Part shown: positions 45,300 through 54,000 of the stretch, in pieces
Position numbering within the stretch: position 1 is the stretch's first letter
How the letters are laid out: every line of letters starts with the position of its first letter
From: Aquibium carbonis
Lineage (GTDB): Bacteria > Pseudomonadota > Alphaproteobacteria > Rhizobiales > Rhizobiaceae
Direction: 5' to 3'
Assembly: GCF_003970795.1 (NCBI RefSeq)
Contig: NZ_RWKW01000035.1
Coordinates: 62,001 to 126,000, forward strand
DNA length: 64,000 nt
Notes under the pieces: generated by a model
Database searches by the model: none
Told to the model about the DNA's origin: nothing
The model's input: only the letters and a program-made list of their open reading frames with translations
Translations under genes and position numbers: made by a program

Positions 45300-45602
45300 A
45301 TGAGATGGACGAAACGAAGACAGCACTCGCGTTGTGTCAATGGGCGTACTGTGACAGTTTCGGAGTGTTGGATTCCCAGGGAGGACAAGAAATCGACCGA
45401 TGGCGTCAGGGTGAAATCATCTTCTTGCCCCCATTGCAGTGCAACAATTCAAAGCATGAAAATGCCGAATGGTGGATGGGCGCATTTCGAAAGTGGCGAC
45501 GGACTGAAAGCTGTGAAACATCCCTGCTTCAATCGGGGTGATCGGCTTTCGAAAAGGCGAGATAACGATACTCCCGATTTGTTCGTGTCGGAGGGATTGT
45601 AA
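45300..45602 (+). CDS. Small hypothetical protein with CPxC zinc-ribbon-like motif
   Basis: Protein of 100 residues starting MRWTKRRQHSRCVNG. The centre reads CPHCSATIQSMKM, NGGWAHFE and VKHPCF, a pattern I associate with small zinc-binding proteins (CPxC, then GG-x-hydrophobic-HF/FD-E, then KHPC). The DNA is visibly less GC-rich than its neighbours, which suggests acquisition from elsewhere. It lies between repeat pair 3 and the convergent helicase gene. Function unknown. Confidence 0.55.
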   Translation: MRWTKRRQHSRCVNGRTVTVSECWIPREDKKSTDGVRVKSSSCPHCSATIQSMKMPNGGWAHFESGDGLKAVKHPCFNRGDRLSKRRDNDTPDLFVSEGL

Positions 45603-45636
45603 TGGCGCGCCTCATCAATCTCCACGCCCGCCCCCC

Positions 45637-48414
45637 TCACACCCTCTCCACGAACCCGTCCAGCACGCGTTTCTGTCCCGCCTTGTCGAAGTCGATGGTC
45701 AGCTTGTTGCCTTCGATGGCGGCGATGTTGCCATTGCCGAACTTGAGGTGGAAGACGCGGTCGCCGACGGCGAAGGGGGAGGGGGTGTCGGAGACGGATT
45801 TGGCGACGAGTTCGCCCTCGATGACGCGGCCCTTGACCGAGCCGCGCCCGGCGCCGTAGCCCGAGTCGGTCTCCCCATAGCCGATACGCTCGACGGCGTG
45901 GCCGGAGCGGTTGCCCCAGTTGCGGTCGGTGGCCTCGGTGCGGTTCTTCTGCGCCCGCGCCCAGCCGGGCGTGGCGTAGGTGTTGGAGAAGGCGCCGCCG
46001 CCCTGGCTCCCTGAACCGCCGCGCCCGCCCGCTTGTCCGCCAGACGCGCCGCCCTGGCCGCCCGAGGCGCCGCCGCCCAGGCTGTCGAAGCGCGAGGCGC
46101 CGTAGGGGTTGCGCCGGCCGGCATTGCCGTCGGAAAAGCCGCTGCGCCCGCCATAGCCGCCGCCCGAGCCGTAGCCGCCATAGGACTGGCCGGCGTCGGC
46201 CACCTCGACATGCGCCTCGGGCAGTTCGTCGAGGAAGCGCGAGGGGATGGTGGATTGCCAAAGCCCGTGGATGCGGCGGTTGGACACGAACCAGATGTGC
46301 AGGGTGCGCTTGGCGCGGGTGACGCCGACATAGGCCAGCCGCCGCTCCTCCTCCAGCCCCGAACGGCCGCCCTCGTCGAGCGCGCGCTGGTGCGGGAACA
46401 GGCCTTCCTCCCAGCCGGGCAGGAAGACGGTGTCGAACTCCAGGCCCTTGGCCGAATGCAGCGTCATGATGGAGACGGCGTCGGTCGCCTCGGTCTGCTC
46501 GGTGTCCATCACCAGCGCGACGTGCTCGAGGAATCCGCGCAGGCTCTCGTAGCCGTCCATGGAGCGGATCAGTTCCTTCAGGTTTTCCAGCCGGCCCGGC
46601 GCCTCGGCCGACTTGTCGGCCTTCCACATGTCGGTGTAGCCGCTCTCCTCGAGAATGGTCTCGGCGAGCTCGGTGTGCGGCGTGTCGTCGAGCGCCTCCT
46701 GCCAGCGCAGGAACGAGGCGGCGAGTTCGCGCAACGCGGAGCGCGGCTTCGGCTTCATCTCGTCGCTCTCGGCCAGCTTTCGCGCCGCCTCCAGCATCGG
46801 GATTCCGAGCGCGCGGGCGGCGTCGTGCACCTGTCGCACGGCCGCGTCGCCCAGCCCGCGCTTGGGCACGTTGACGATGCGCTCGAAGGCGAGGTCGTCG
46901 GTGGGATTGGCCACGACGCGCAGATAGGCCATGGCGTCGCGGATCTCCTGGCGCTCGTAGAAGCGCGGGCCGCCGATGACGCGGTAGGCGAGGCCGAGCG
47001 TGACGAAGCGCTCCTCGAACTCGCGCATCTGGAACGAGGCGCGGACGAGAATGGCGACGTCGTTGAGCGCGCCGCCCTTGCGCTCGATCTGCTCGAGCTC
47101 CTCGCCGACGGCGCGCGCCTCCTCCTCCGAATCCCAGGCGGCGTGCACCTGCACCTTCGCGTCTTCGGGATCGGAGATTTCGGTGAACAGCGTCTTGCCG
47201 AGGCGACCCTCGTTGTGGGCGATGAGATGCGAGGCGGCGCCGAGAATGTGTGCGGTGGAACGGTAGTTGCGCTCCAGCCGCACGACGATGGCGCCGGGAA
47301 AATCCTTGTCGAAGCGCAGGATGTTGTCGACCTCGGCGCCGCGCCAGCCATAGATGGACTGGTCGTCGTCGCCGACGCAGCAGATGTTGACCTTGTTTTC
47401 GCTCACGCTGTCGCCGCTTCGCGGCTCGCTCCGCGAGGGCGCGCCATCGGGCGCGACGGCCGGTCGGCCTTGCGAACCTTCGGTTCGTGACGTGGCCTGG
47501 GTCTGGCCGATCTCCCCCCTTGAGGGGGAGATGTCCGGCAGGACAGAGGGGGGTGCCTCGCGCCCGACCTTCGGTCGCTGCGCCAGGAGCCGCAGCCACA
47601 TGTACTGCGCCGTATTCGTGTCCTGGTACTCGTCGACGAGGATGTATCTGAACCGGCGGTGATAGTCGGCGAGCACGTCGGGATTGTCGCGCAGCAGCCG
47701 GATCGGATGGCAGAGCAGGTCGCCGAAATCGCAGGCGTTGAGCGTTTTCAGCCGCTCCTGGTAGGCGGCATAGAGCTCGCGGCCGCGGCCATTGGCGAAG
47801 GCGCGCGCGTCGCCCTCGGGAATGTCCTTCGGCGCCAGCCCCTTGTTCTTCCAGCCATCGATCATCTGCGCGAACTGACGCGCCGGCCAGCGCTTGTCGT
47901 CCAGCCCCTCGGCCTGGATGATCTGCTTGATCAGGCGGATGACGTCGTCGGTGTCGAGGATAGTGAAATCGGAGCGCAGCCCGGCGAGCTCGGCGTGGCG
48001 GCGCAGGATCTTGACGCCGATCGAGTGGAAGGTGCCGAGCCAGGGCATCCCCTCGACACTGGCCTCGCCGACCAGAACGCCGATGCGGTGCTTCATCTCG
48101 CGCGCCGCCTTGTTGGTGAAGGTGACGGCGAGGATCTGCGAGGGAAAGGCGCGCCCGGTGGCCAGGATGTGGGCGATGCGGGTGGTGAGCACGCGCGTCT
48201 TGCCCGTGCCGGCGCCCGCCAGCACCAGCACCGGACCCTCGGTGGTCTCGACCGCCAGCCGCTGCTCGGGGTTGAGGCCGGAGAGATAGTCCGGCGCCTT
48301 GGTCTGGCGCGCGGCCATGGCGCGCGCGGCGATGCCGAGCCCGCCCGAAGCGGGGGCGGCAGGGCGGGGCGGTTCGTCCTCGTCGAAGAACGGCATATCG
48401 GGAAAGTCGGACAT
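45637..48414 (-). CDS. uvrD: UvrD/PcrA-type ATP-dependent DNA helicase with an in-frame repeat-derived insert
   Basis: Superfamily 1A helicase of 925 residues for nucleotide-excision and mismatch repair. Motifs in order: LNPEQRLAVETTEGP, Walker A AGAGTGKT, GTFHSIG, motif II DEYQDTN (near 258), motif III VGDDDQSIYGWRGA (near 343), LERNYRST, MTLHSAKGLEF and YVGVTRAKRTL. Between II and III there are about 60 extra residues (about 275-335, SVLPDISPSRGEIG and following) absent from ordinary UvrD and encoded by a palindromic repeat. The C-terminal tail has a glycine-rich linker (GGYGSGGGYGGRSG) and a final KFGNG-type Tudor-like domain that contacts RNA polymerase in PcrA. Confidence 0.95.
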   Translation of the reverse strand: MSDFPDMPFFDEDEPPRPAAPASGGLGIAARAMAARQTKAPDYLSGLNPEQRLAVETTEGPVLVLAGAGTGKTRVLTTRIAHILATGRAFPSQILAVTFTNKAAREMKHRIGVLVGEASVEGMPWLGTFHSIGVKILRRHAELAGLRSDFTILDTDDVIRLIKQIIQAEGLDDKRWPARQFAQMIDGWKNKGLAPKDIPEGDARAFANGRGRELYAAYQERLKTLNACDFGDLLCHPIRLLRDNPDVLADYHRRFRYILVDEYQDTNTAQYMWLRLLAQRPKVGREAPPSVLPDISPSRGEIGQTQATSRTEGSQGRPAVAPDGAPSRSEPRSGDSVSENKVNICCVGDDDQSIYGWRGAEVDNILRFDKDFPGAIVVRLERNYRSTAHILGAASHLIAHNEGRLGKTLFTEISDPEDAKVQVHAAWDSEEEARAVGEELEQIERKGGALNDVAILVRASFQMREFEERFVTLGLAYRVIGGPRFYERQEIRDAMAYLRVVANPTDDLAFERIVNVPKRGLGDAAVRQVHDAARALGIPMLEAARKLAESDEMKPKPRSALRELAASFLRWQEALDDTPHTELAETILEESGYTDMWKADKSAEAPGRLENLKELIRSMDGYESLRGFLEHVALVMDTEQTEATDAVSIMTLHSAKGLEFDTVFLPGWEEGLFPHQRALDEGGRSGLEEERRLAYVGVTRAKRTLHIWFVSNRRIHGLWQSTIPSRFLDELPEAHVEVADAGQSYGGYGSGGGYGGRSGFSDGNAGRRNPYGASRFDSLGGGASGGQGGASGGQAGGRGGSGSQGGGAFSNTYATPGWARAQKNRTEATDRNWGNRSGHAVERIGYGETDSGYGAGRGSVKGRVIEGELVAKSVSDTPSPFAVGDRVFHLKFGNGNIAAIEGNKLTIDFDKAGQKRVLDGFVERV
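47511..47558. repeat. Palindromic repeat inside uvrD
   Basis: The 48-bp element begins TCTCCCCCCTTGAGGGGGAG and ends GGGGGGTGCCT. A close copy in the same orientation lies at 59803-59848 (46 bp), and a diverged inverted fragment at about 59748-59771. Inside uvrD it is read in frame on the minus strand. Adjacent inverted segments (GCGCGCCATCGGGCGCG; GCGAACCTTCGGTTCG) suggest that the whole stretch 47400-47590 is a composite of repeats. Confidence 0.75.
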
Positions 48415-48679
48415 GCTCCGGAATGTAGTGATTCGCCCGGCAAAGGCCAGCGAGTGTGTCCGTTTTGTTCCGGCTTCGCCGCCAGACGGCGCGACGTTGA
48501 CGGTTTGCTGCCGCCTGTTCTATCTTTTCGATCAGGCTGGCGCGGCCCGCAGCCCGCACCCCGAAGGGGGATGGCGAACGCGCAGAACCATTCTTCAACC
48601 GGTCTCTTCCTCGGCGGACGACACCGGCAACGCGGGCGCCGGAGACTGTTCCGCCGCACAGGCAAGGATCGGAATTCCC

Positions 48680-49246
48680 ATGCGGACATACCTGGACGCC
48701 AAGGCGATGGCGAAATCGCTGCGCGAGGCCATGCGCGAGACGGGCGTCGACGTCTCCCATTCGGCCGTGCTGGAACTGGTGGCGCGACAATTCGGCCTGC
48801 CGAACTGGAACGTGCTTTCGGCGCGGATCGAGGGCGAAAACGCGGCTGACGTCAAAGCGGCGGCCGCAGGCGCGGCGGCCTTCGGCTTCGAACCGCCGGT
48901 GCCGATCGTGCGCATATTCGACGAGGCGAAGGCGCGCGAATTCTACTGCGGCTTCATGGGCTTTCGCGTGGACTGGGAGCATCGCTTCGGCGACGATTTC
49001 CCGCTGTACTGTCAAGTCTCGCGGGCAAACGTGAAGCTGCATCTGTCCGAACATGCCGGCGATGCGACGCCGGGCGGCAACATGGTCGTCTTCATGACAG
49101 GGCTGGCCGCCTTCAACGCCGAACTGAAGGCGAAGAACTATCGCTACATGAAGCCCGGCATCCAAGCGCAGGACTGGGGCGACGAGATGCAGGTGACCGA
49201 TCCCTTCAACAACCGGATGCGCTTCATCGAGCGCAGGGCGGTGTGA
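48680..49246 (+). CDS. Glyoxalase/bleomycin-resistance superfamily protein
   Basis: Protein of 188 residues. The N-terminal 60 residues form a helical segment (DAKAMAKSLREAMRETG, LARQFG-type, PNWNVLSARIEG) found in a subset of glyoxalase-like proteins; the rest is a vicinal-oxygen-chelate domain (PIVRIFDEAKAREFYCGFMG, KLHLSEHAGDATPGG, VTDPFNNRMRFIER). It could bind a drug or catalyse a metal-dependent reaction. ATG 48680 is the natural start; the 265-bp gap before it holds nothing else recognisable. Confidence 0.85.
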   Translation: MRTYLDAKAMAKSLREAMRETGVDVSHSAVLELVARQFGLPNWNVLSARIEGENAADVKAAAAGAAAFGFEPPVPIVRIFDEAKAREFYCGFMGFRVDWEHRFGDDFPLYCQVSRANVKLHLSEHAGDATPGGNMVVFMTGLAAFNAELKAKNYRYMKPGIQAQDWGDEMQVTDPFNNRMRFIERRAV

Positions 49247-49337
49247 AGCCGGCGGGCAGGCCCTTGATCCGGGCTCGCTCGATGCCGATGTGCAAGAAAG
49301 CCGGGCGCCCTTCGCGCCGCCGGCAACGGGAGGCAGC

Positions 49338-49745
49338 ATGGCCAGACGCGGATCTTCGTTCGGTTTTCTGGGACGGTTCGGACGGTCGGCGGACTTGCGC
49401 CAGCTCGACGACGCGCTGCGCGCCTTCGACCTGCATCCGGCCCGCGTTCCGGAGGGCGCCAAGCTCGCGCTCGTCAACCTGATGAAGGATCACGATCCAT
49501 CCGGCGAGCCGCCCGAACACGCCTACCCGTTCACCGCCTGGCTGTTTTCCTACTGCGCGCTCGGCCGCGAGGCTTGCGTGGCGGCCAATGGCGAGGAGCC
49601 GGCGGACGCGGCAGAACGGCGGCTGGAGGCGGCGATCGAGGCGGGCGAGGGCTTCGACGCCGACGTGGTGCTGCTCACGCTCCATGCGAGGCTGATCCAT
49701 CCGAAGATGGTGGAGCGTTTCGGCCTGGAAGCGGGCGAGGCTTGA
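49338..49745 (+). CDS. Conserved hypothetical protein
   Basis: Protein of 135 residues, mostly helical and acidic, starting MARRGSSFGFLGRFGRSADL. No signal peptide, membrane segment or catalytic motif is visible. GGGAGG precedes the ATG and codon use fits neighbours, supporting a real gene. I do not recognise the family. Confidence 0.65.
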   Translation: MARRGSSFGFLGRFGRSADLRQLDDALRAFDLHPARVPEGAKLALVNLMKDHDPSGEPPEHAYPFTAWLFSYCALGREACVAANGEEPADAAERRLEAAIEAGEGFDADVVLLTLHARLIHPKMVERFGLEAGEA

Positions 49746-49884
49746 ACGCCACTCGATGAGGGGGCGCATGCGGTCGATGGCCGGCCCGTCCGGTCCCACC
49801 CGCGCTCGGAATTGACGCAGCGCAATGAATGTATGAGCGTTGCATGGAATACGAAACGGACGAAGGCCCGCGTGAGGGATGGGA

Positions 49885-50073
49885 ATGTCCGCAGTCAAGA
49901 AATACCAGGAAGACGAATTGCCGTTGGAGCCGCCGGTCGACGGGTACGACCTGTGGCGCGCGCGGCGCGACCTCGAGCGCTACATCTTCGAGCGCCGGAT
50001 CGACGACGGAGCGATTGCGCCCGAACTCCTGCGCGTGCGCGACTTCCTGCGAGACCTGTCCGACAAGGGTTGA
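49885..50073 (+). CDS. Small conserved-looking hypothetical protein
   Basis: Protein of 62 residues, charged, with a helix-rich middle (YDLWRARRDLERYIFERRID) and an end RVRDFLRDLSDKG. It is preceded by GAGGGA. An ATG at 49879 adds two residues. Function unknown; it lies ahead of the SDR gene in the same direction. Confidence 0.55.
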   Translation: MSAVKKYQEDELPLEPPVDGYDLWRARRDLERYIFERRIDDGAIAPELLRVRDFLRDLSDKG

Positions 50074-50143
50074 ACGGTCGCGGCTTGCGTCGCGGCCATG
50101 CCCGGGCAAGGATGCGCCGGACACAAGCACGCGGGAGAACGCC

Positions 50144-51013
50144 ATGTCGCTGAAGGGAAAGACCCTTTTCATTTCCGGGGGTTCGCGGGGCATCGGGCTC
50201 GCGATCGCGCTGCGCGCGGCGCGCGACGGCGCCAACGTCACGATCGCGGCCAAGACCGCCGAGCCGCATCCGAAACTTCCCGGTACGATCCATACCGCCG
50301 CAGCACTGATCGAAGAGGCCGGCGGCAAGGCGCTGCCGGTGCTGTGCGACATCCGCAGCGAGGAAATGGTCGAGATCGCGGTGAAGGCGACGGTCGACGC
50401 TTTCGGTGGCATCGACATCTGCATCAACAATGCCAGCGCCATCCAGCTGACCGGAACGCTGGACACCGACATGAAGCGCTACGACCTGATGCACCAGATC
50501 AACACGCGCGGCACGTTTCTCGTTTCGAAGACCTGCATTCCACATCTGAAGAAGGCGGACAATCCGCACATCCTCAACCTGGCGCCGCCCCTGGACATGA
50601 ACCCGAAATGGTTCAGGAACCACGTCGCCTACACGATGGCGAAGTTCGGCATGTCGATGTGCACGCTGGGCATGAGCGCCGAGTTCGCCCGCGACGGCAT
50701 CGCGGTGAACTCGCTCTGGCCGCTGACGGCGATCGACACGGCCGCCGTGCGCAACCTGCTCGGCGGGGAGGCCGTGGCGTCGATTAGCCGGCTGCCCGAC
50801 ATCATGGCCGATGCGGCTCATGCGATTCTCAAGCGTCCGTCGCGCGACTGCACCGGGAACTTCTTCATCGACGAACTGGTGCTGCGCGAAGAAGGCGTGA
50901 CCGACTTTTCCGGCTACGCGCCCGACGCCACCGGATCGCTGGCCGCGGACTTCTTCGTGCCGGACGAGGTGTTCGCCAGGACCGACACGAAGCTCGCCGG
51001 CATGCCGAACTGA
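50144..51013 (+). CDS. Short-chain dehydrogenase/reductase (HSDL2-like)
   Basis: Protein of 289 residues. The NAD(P) motif GGSRGIGLAIA is at the N-terminus and the NNAS motif follows. The catalytic YTMAK is present, but the usual catalytic serine region reads LNLAPPLDM, as in the HSDL2/SDR group with LxxSPP. The C-terminus (YAPDATGSLAADFFVPDEVF) also fits that group. Such enzymes act on fatty-acyl or steroid-like alcohols, though the substrate here is unknown. ATG 50144 has GGGAGAA upstream. Confidence 0.88.
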   Translation: MSLKGKTLFISGGSRGIGLAIALRAARDGANVTIAAKTAEPHPKLPGTIHTAAALIEEAGGKALPVLCDIRSEEMVEIAVKATVDAFGGIDICINNASAIQLTGTLDTDMKRYDLMHQINTRGTFLVSKTCIPHLKKADNPHILNLAPPLDMNPKWFRNHVAYTMAKFGMSMCTLGMSAEFARDGIAVNSLWPLTAIDTAAVRNLLGGEAVASISRLPDIMADAAHAILKRPSRDCTGNFFIDELVLREEGVTDFSGYAPDATGSLAADFFVPDEVFARTDTKLAGMPN

Positions 51014-51065
51014 GGGTTCGACGCAAGGACCGGCGAACGGTCGTCGAAGGGCAGGTGTTCGAAGG

Positions 51066-51090
51066 GACTGGCGCCGAGGGGGCGCCAGTC
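51066..51090. terminator. Bidirectional hairpin between convergent SDR and autotransporter genes
   Basis: Perfect 10-bp stem GACTGGCGCC/GGCGCCAGTC with a 5-base loop GAGGG, between the two 3' ends. No T-run is seen on either side. Confidence 0.5.
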
Positions 51091-51094
51091 GTGG

Positions 51095-54000
51095 TCAGAA
51101 ACGCAGGATGAAGCGCGCCTCGCCGCCATTGTCGGTCGAATTCTCGCCGAAGGCGCCGCGATAGTCGACCGAGAGGGAGCTGGAGGCCGAAAAGTCCACC
51201 GCCACGCCCGCGCCGACCACGGCCAGGTTCTTCGACAATGGCGCGCCCTCGACGGCGAAGGCAGAACCGCCGGCAAAGCTCGCCGTCGACATGGGGGTGA
51301 GGTCGCCGAAACCGTGGCGCCAGCCCAGCATCCCGTTCAGCCGCGCGCCCGTGCCCATCGAAGGCAGGAGGACGGAGCTGCGGATGCCGAGCGTGGAATA
51401 GGCGACGTCCGTCTCGCTGCCTGCGATCGACAGGGCGGCAAGCCCGCCGGTCTCCTGATAGCCGTCGATGCTGAGCCGAACGTAGTCGATGCCGGCGAAG
51501 GGCTCGACCTGGAGCGTGCGCGTGCCGAAGGCCAGCACATAGTCCTGGCTGATCTCGCCGAAGAGCTGCAGCGAGCCGCCGGCGGTCGAGCCGGAGAGCG
51601 CTTCCGTGAAGTTCCCGATCGTGGCGATGCGGGCCGTGTCGATGTCGTGCCACGCATAGCCCGCGCCGCCGCGCAGCGTCAGCCGATCGAAACGCAGGCC
51701 GCCATAGACGCCGACCTCCCAGCTGTCGGCCGAGGAGCTCGATGCGCGGCCGTCGACGTCATAGTCGGCGGAGTGGTACGCGGCGAGGACACCGACGCGG
51801 GCGTTCTCGCTCGGGGCGAAATCGATCCCGACCGCGCCGCCGACCGAGCTGCGGTCGATCGCGGCCGTGTTGGCCGAACCGTCCAGGCTGCCACGCGCGC
51901 CGTCGAAGGAGGTCCAAAGTGCGTAACGCTGTCCTGCCGGTCCGGCGGCGAGTTCGGGCGCCGGGCCGTAGCTCGACACCAGGATGCTGCCGGTGCTGCC
52001 GCCGGCATCGTGGCCGAACGCCTGCGAGATCCGCTGCTGCGCGGCGTTGCTGAAGAACTGAGACGAAAGAACGAGGCCGCCCTGCGTGGCCGCCGCGACT
52101 TCGCCCGACAGGCTGTCGTAGCTCGCACGCGCGCCGTCGGCGCCGAGCATCAGCACCCGCTGCAGCAATTCGCTGTCGGTGCCGAGCGATTCCAGGCCGG
52201 CGGCGGCTGCTGCCTGGTTGGGCGTGGCGGCCACGTCGGCCAGCGCCACGCCGTTGCGCGCGATCGTCAGCCGAACGTCGTTGCCCACATAGTCGAGATC
52301 GGCATCGACGAAGGCCGAGAGCGGTGCAATCGGATCGAAGGCGCCGCTCCTTCCCTCGTCGGCGGTCAGGATCGTGTAGGTCCGATCACCCGCGAACCGT
52401 TCGCCGAACGGAATCAACTCGACGCTGCCCGCGAGACTGGCTTCGCCGGTCACGTGGAGCAGGCTCGCATGCGCGCTCGCGGGGTCGAACTGGACGCCCA
52501 GGACCGCCTCGGCGGTCATCGTGAGATGGCCGTCGATGGTGAGCGTGCCGATCCCGCCGACATTGCCGGCCGCGATGCCACCGGCCCGCACCGTGACGTT
52601 TCCGCCGATCGTCCCGTCGCCCGAAAGGAGCGCGACGACGTCCGGCGTCGGGCCGCCCGTTTCGCCAACTTCGACGGAAGCGGTTCCGTCACCCAGCGTG
52701 CCGTCGACGACGAGAATGCCGCCCTTCAGCGTCACAGTCCCTGCGAAGCCGCTGCTGTTGCCGGTGAGCCGTGTCAGGCCGTCGAGATGGAGGATCGCGC
52801 CGTTGCCTTCGACCACCGGCGCGAACGTATAGTCGATCAAATCGCCGGTTCCGGCGTCGGTGATCGAATGGTTGAAGACGATCTCGCCGCCGCCCGCGCC
52901 GATGACGACCTTCGACGTCTCGACGGTGCCGGCCGCTGCCGAGGCCGAGCCTTGCGCCGCGCCGATGTTGAGGACGCCGTAGCCCTGGCTGTCATAACCG
53001 ATGCGCAGTTCGTTGTCGGCCCGGACGATACCACCGTCGGAGACCGTGACCGTACCCGATCCGTTGTAGCCGGCATAGACGTTTCCGAGCGTGCCGGCCG
53101 TCGGATTGGCCTTGGCCCAGAGCAGCGAGCCGGGGCCCGTGACCGTGATGACGCCCTGAGAGTTCGGGTCCATGCCCGCGCCGACCGTACCGGCGATGGT
53201 GACCTGGGCGCCGTCCGACACGAGGAGGACGCCGTTGCCGTTCATCGGTCCTTCGTCCCGGCTGCCGTTCTGCCCGCCGACGTAGAGGCGCACGTCGCCC
53301 TCCACGATGGTTCCCGCGCCCGTGACCGTCATCGTGGTGAGGTTGCTCCCGCCGGAGCCGACATAGATGCCGTTGGCGAAGAGATAGGCGCCGTCCGATA
53401 CGAGGACCGTCCCGCCCTCGGGGCTGAGCCAGGCGCGATCGTCCTCGGCGGTCTTGGAACCGATGGTGACCGAGGTGTCTTCGCCGGTGATGGTGATCTC
53501 GGCGCCAGCCCCGGTATAGATGCCGGTTTTGACGATGGAAGCGCTCGCGCCGTTCGAGATCGTGAGCGAACCGGTTGAGCCGGCCGTCCGCGCGATGTCG
53601 ACGCCGCCGGTGTTGGTCCAGGTGGTGCCGGGGCCGGTGACGGTCAGCGAGCCGTGGCCGCCTTCGCCCGTCTGCCAGTTCCCGGTGGAGAGGGCGAGCC
53701 TGCGCGCGACGAGGGAGGCCCCGTCGGAGACCGCAATGCTGCCTTCGCCGCCGTCGAGACCGACGGTGAGTTCACCCGTGCTGGTCCAGATCGAGCCGGT
53801 CCCGCTGATCGTGACCGAGCCAGCACCGCCCTCCGGCCCGCCGACCGTGGCGTTCTCGCTGGTCAGGCTGCCGCCGTTGGTGATGGCCAGTGCCGCCGCC
53901 GCGTCGCTGCCGATGCTGGCCGATCCGACCGCGATCGTGCCTTCCAGGACGAGCGTGCCCTCGTTTACGGCGAGGCTGTCGGTCAGGCTCGAGCCGCTGC

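Noticed and set aside
45449-49477. A 1342-codon minus-strand frame spanning the uvrD region
   Set aside because: It is an alternative frame of the uvrD strand. Only the frame 45637-48414 carries the helicase motifs.
51314-53578. A 754-codon open frame on the plus strand opposite the autotransporter gene
   Set aside because: It is an antisense shadow of a high-GC, repeat-rich gene. Its translation is Arg/Asp-rich with no family motif, whereas the minus strand gives a complete autotransporter with signal and barrel.
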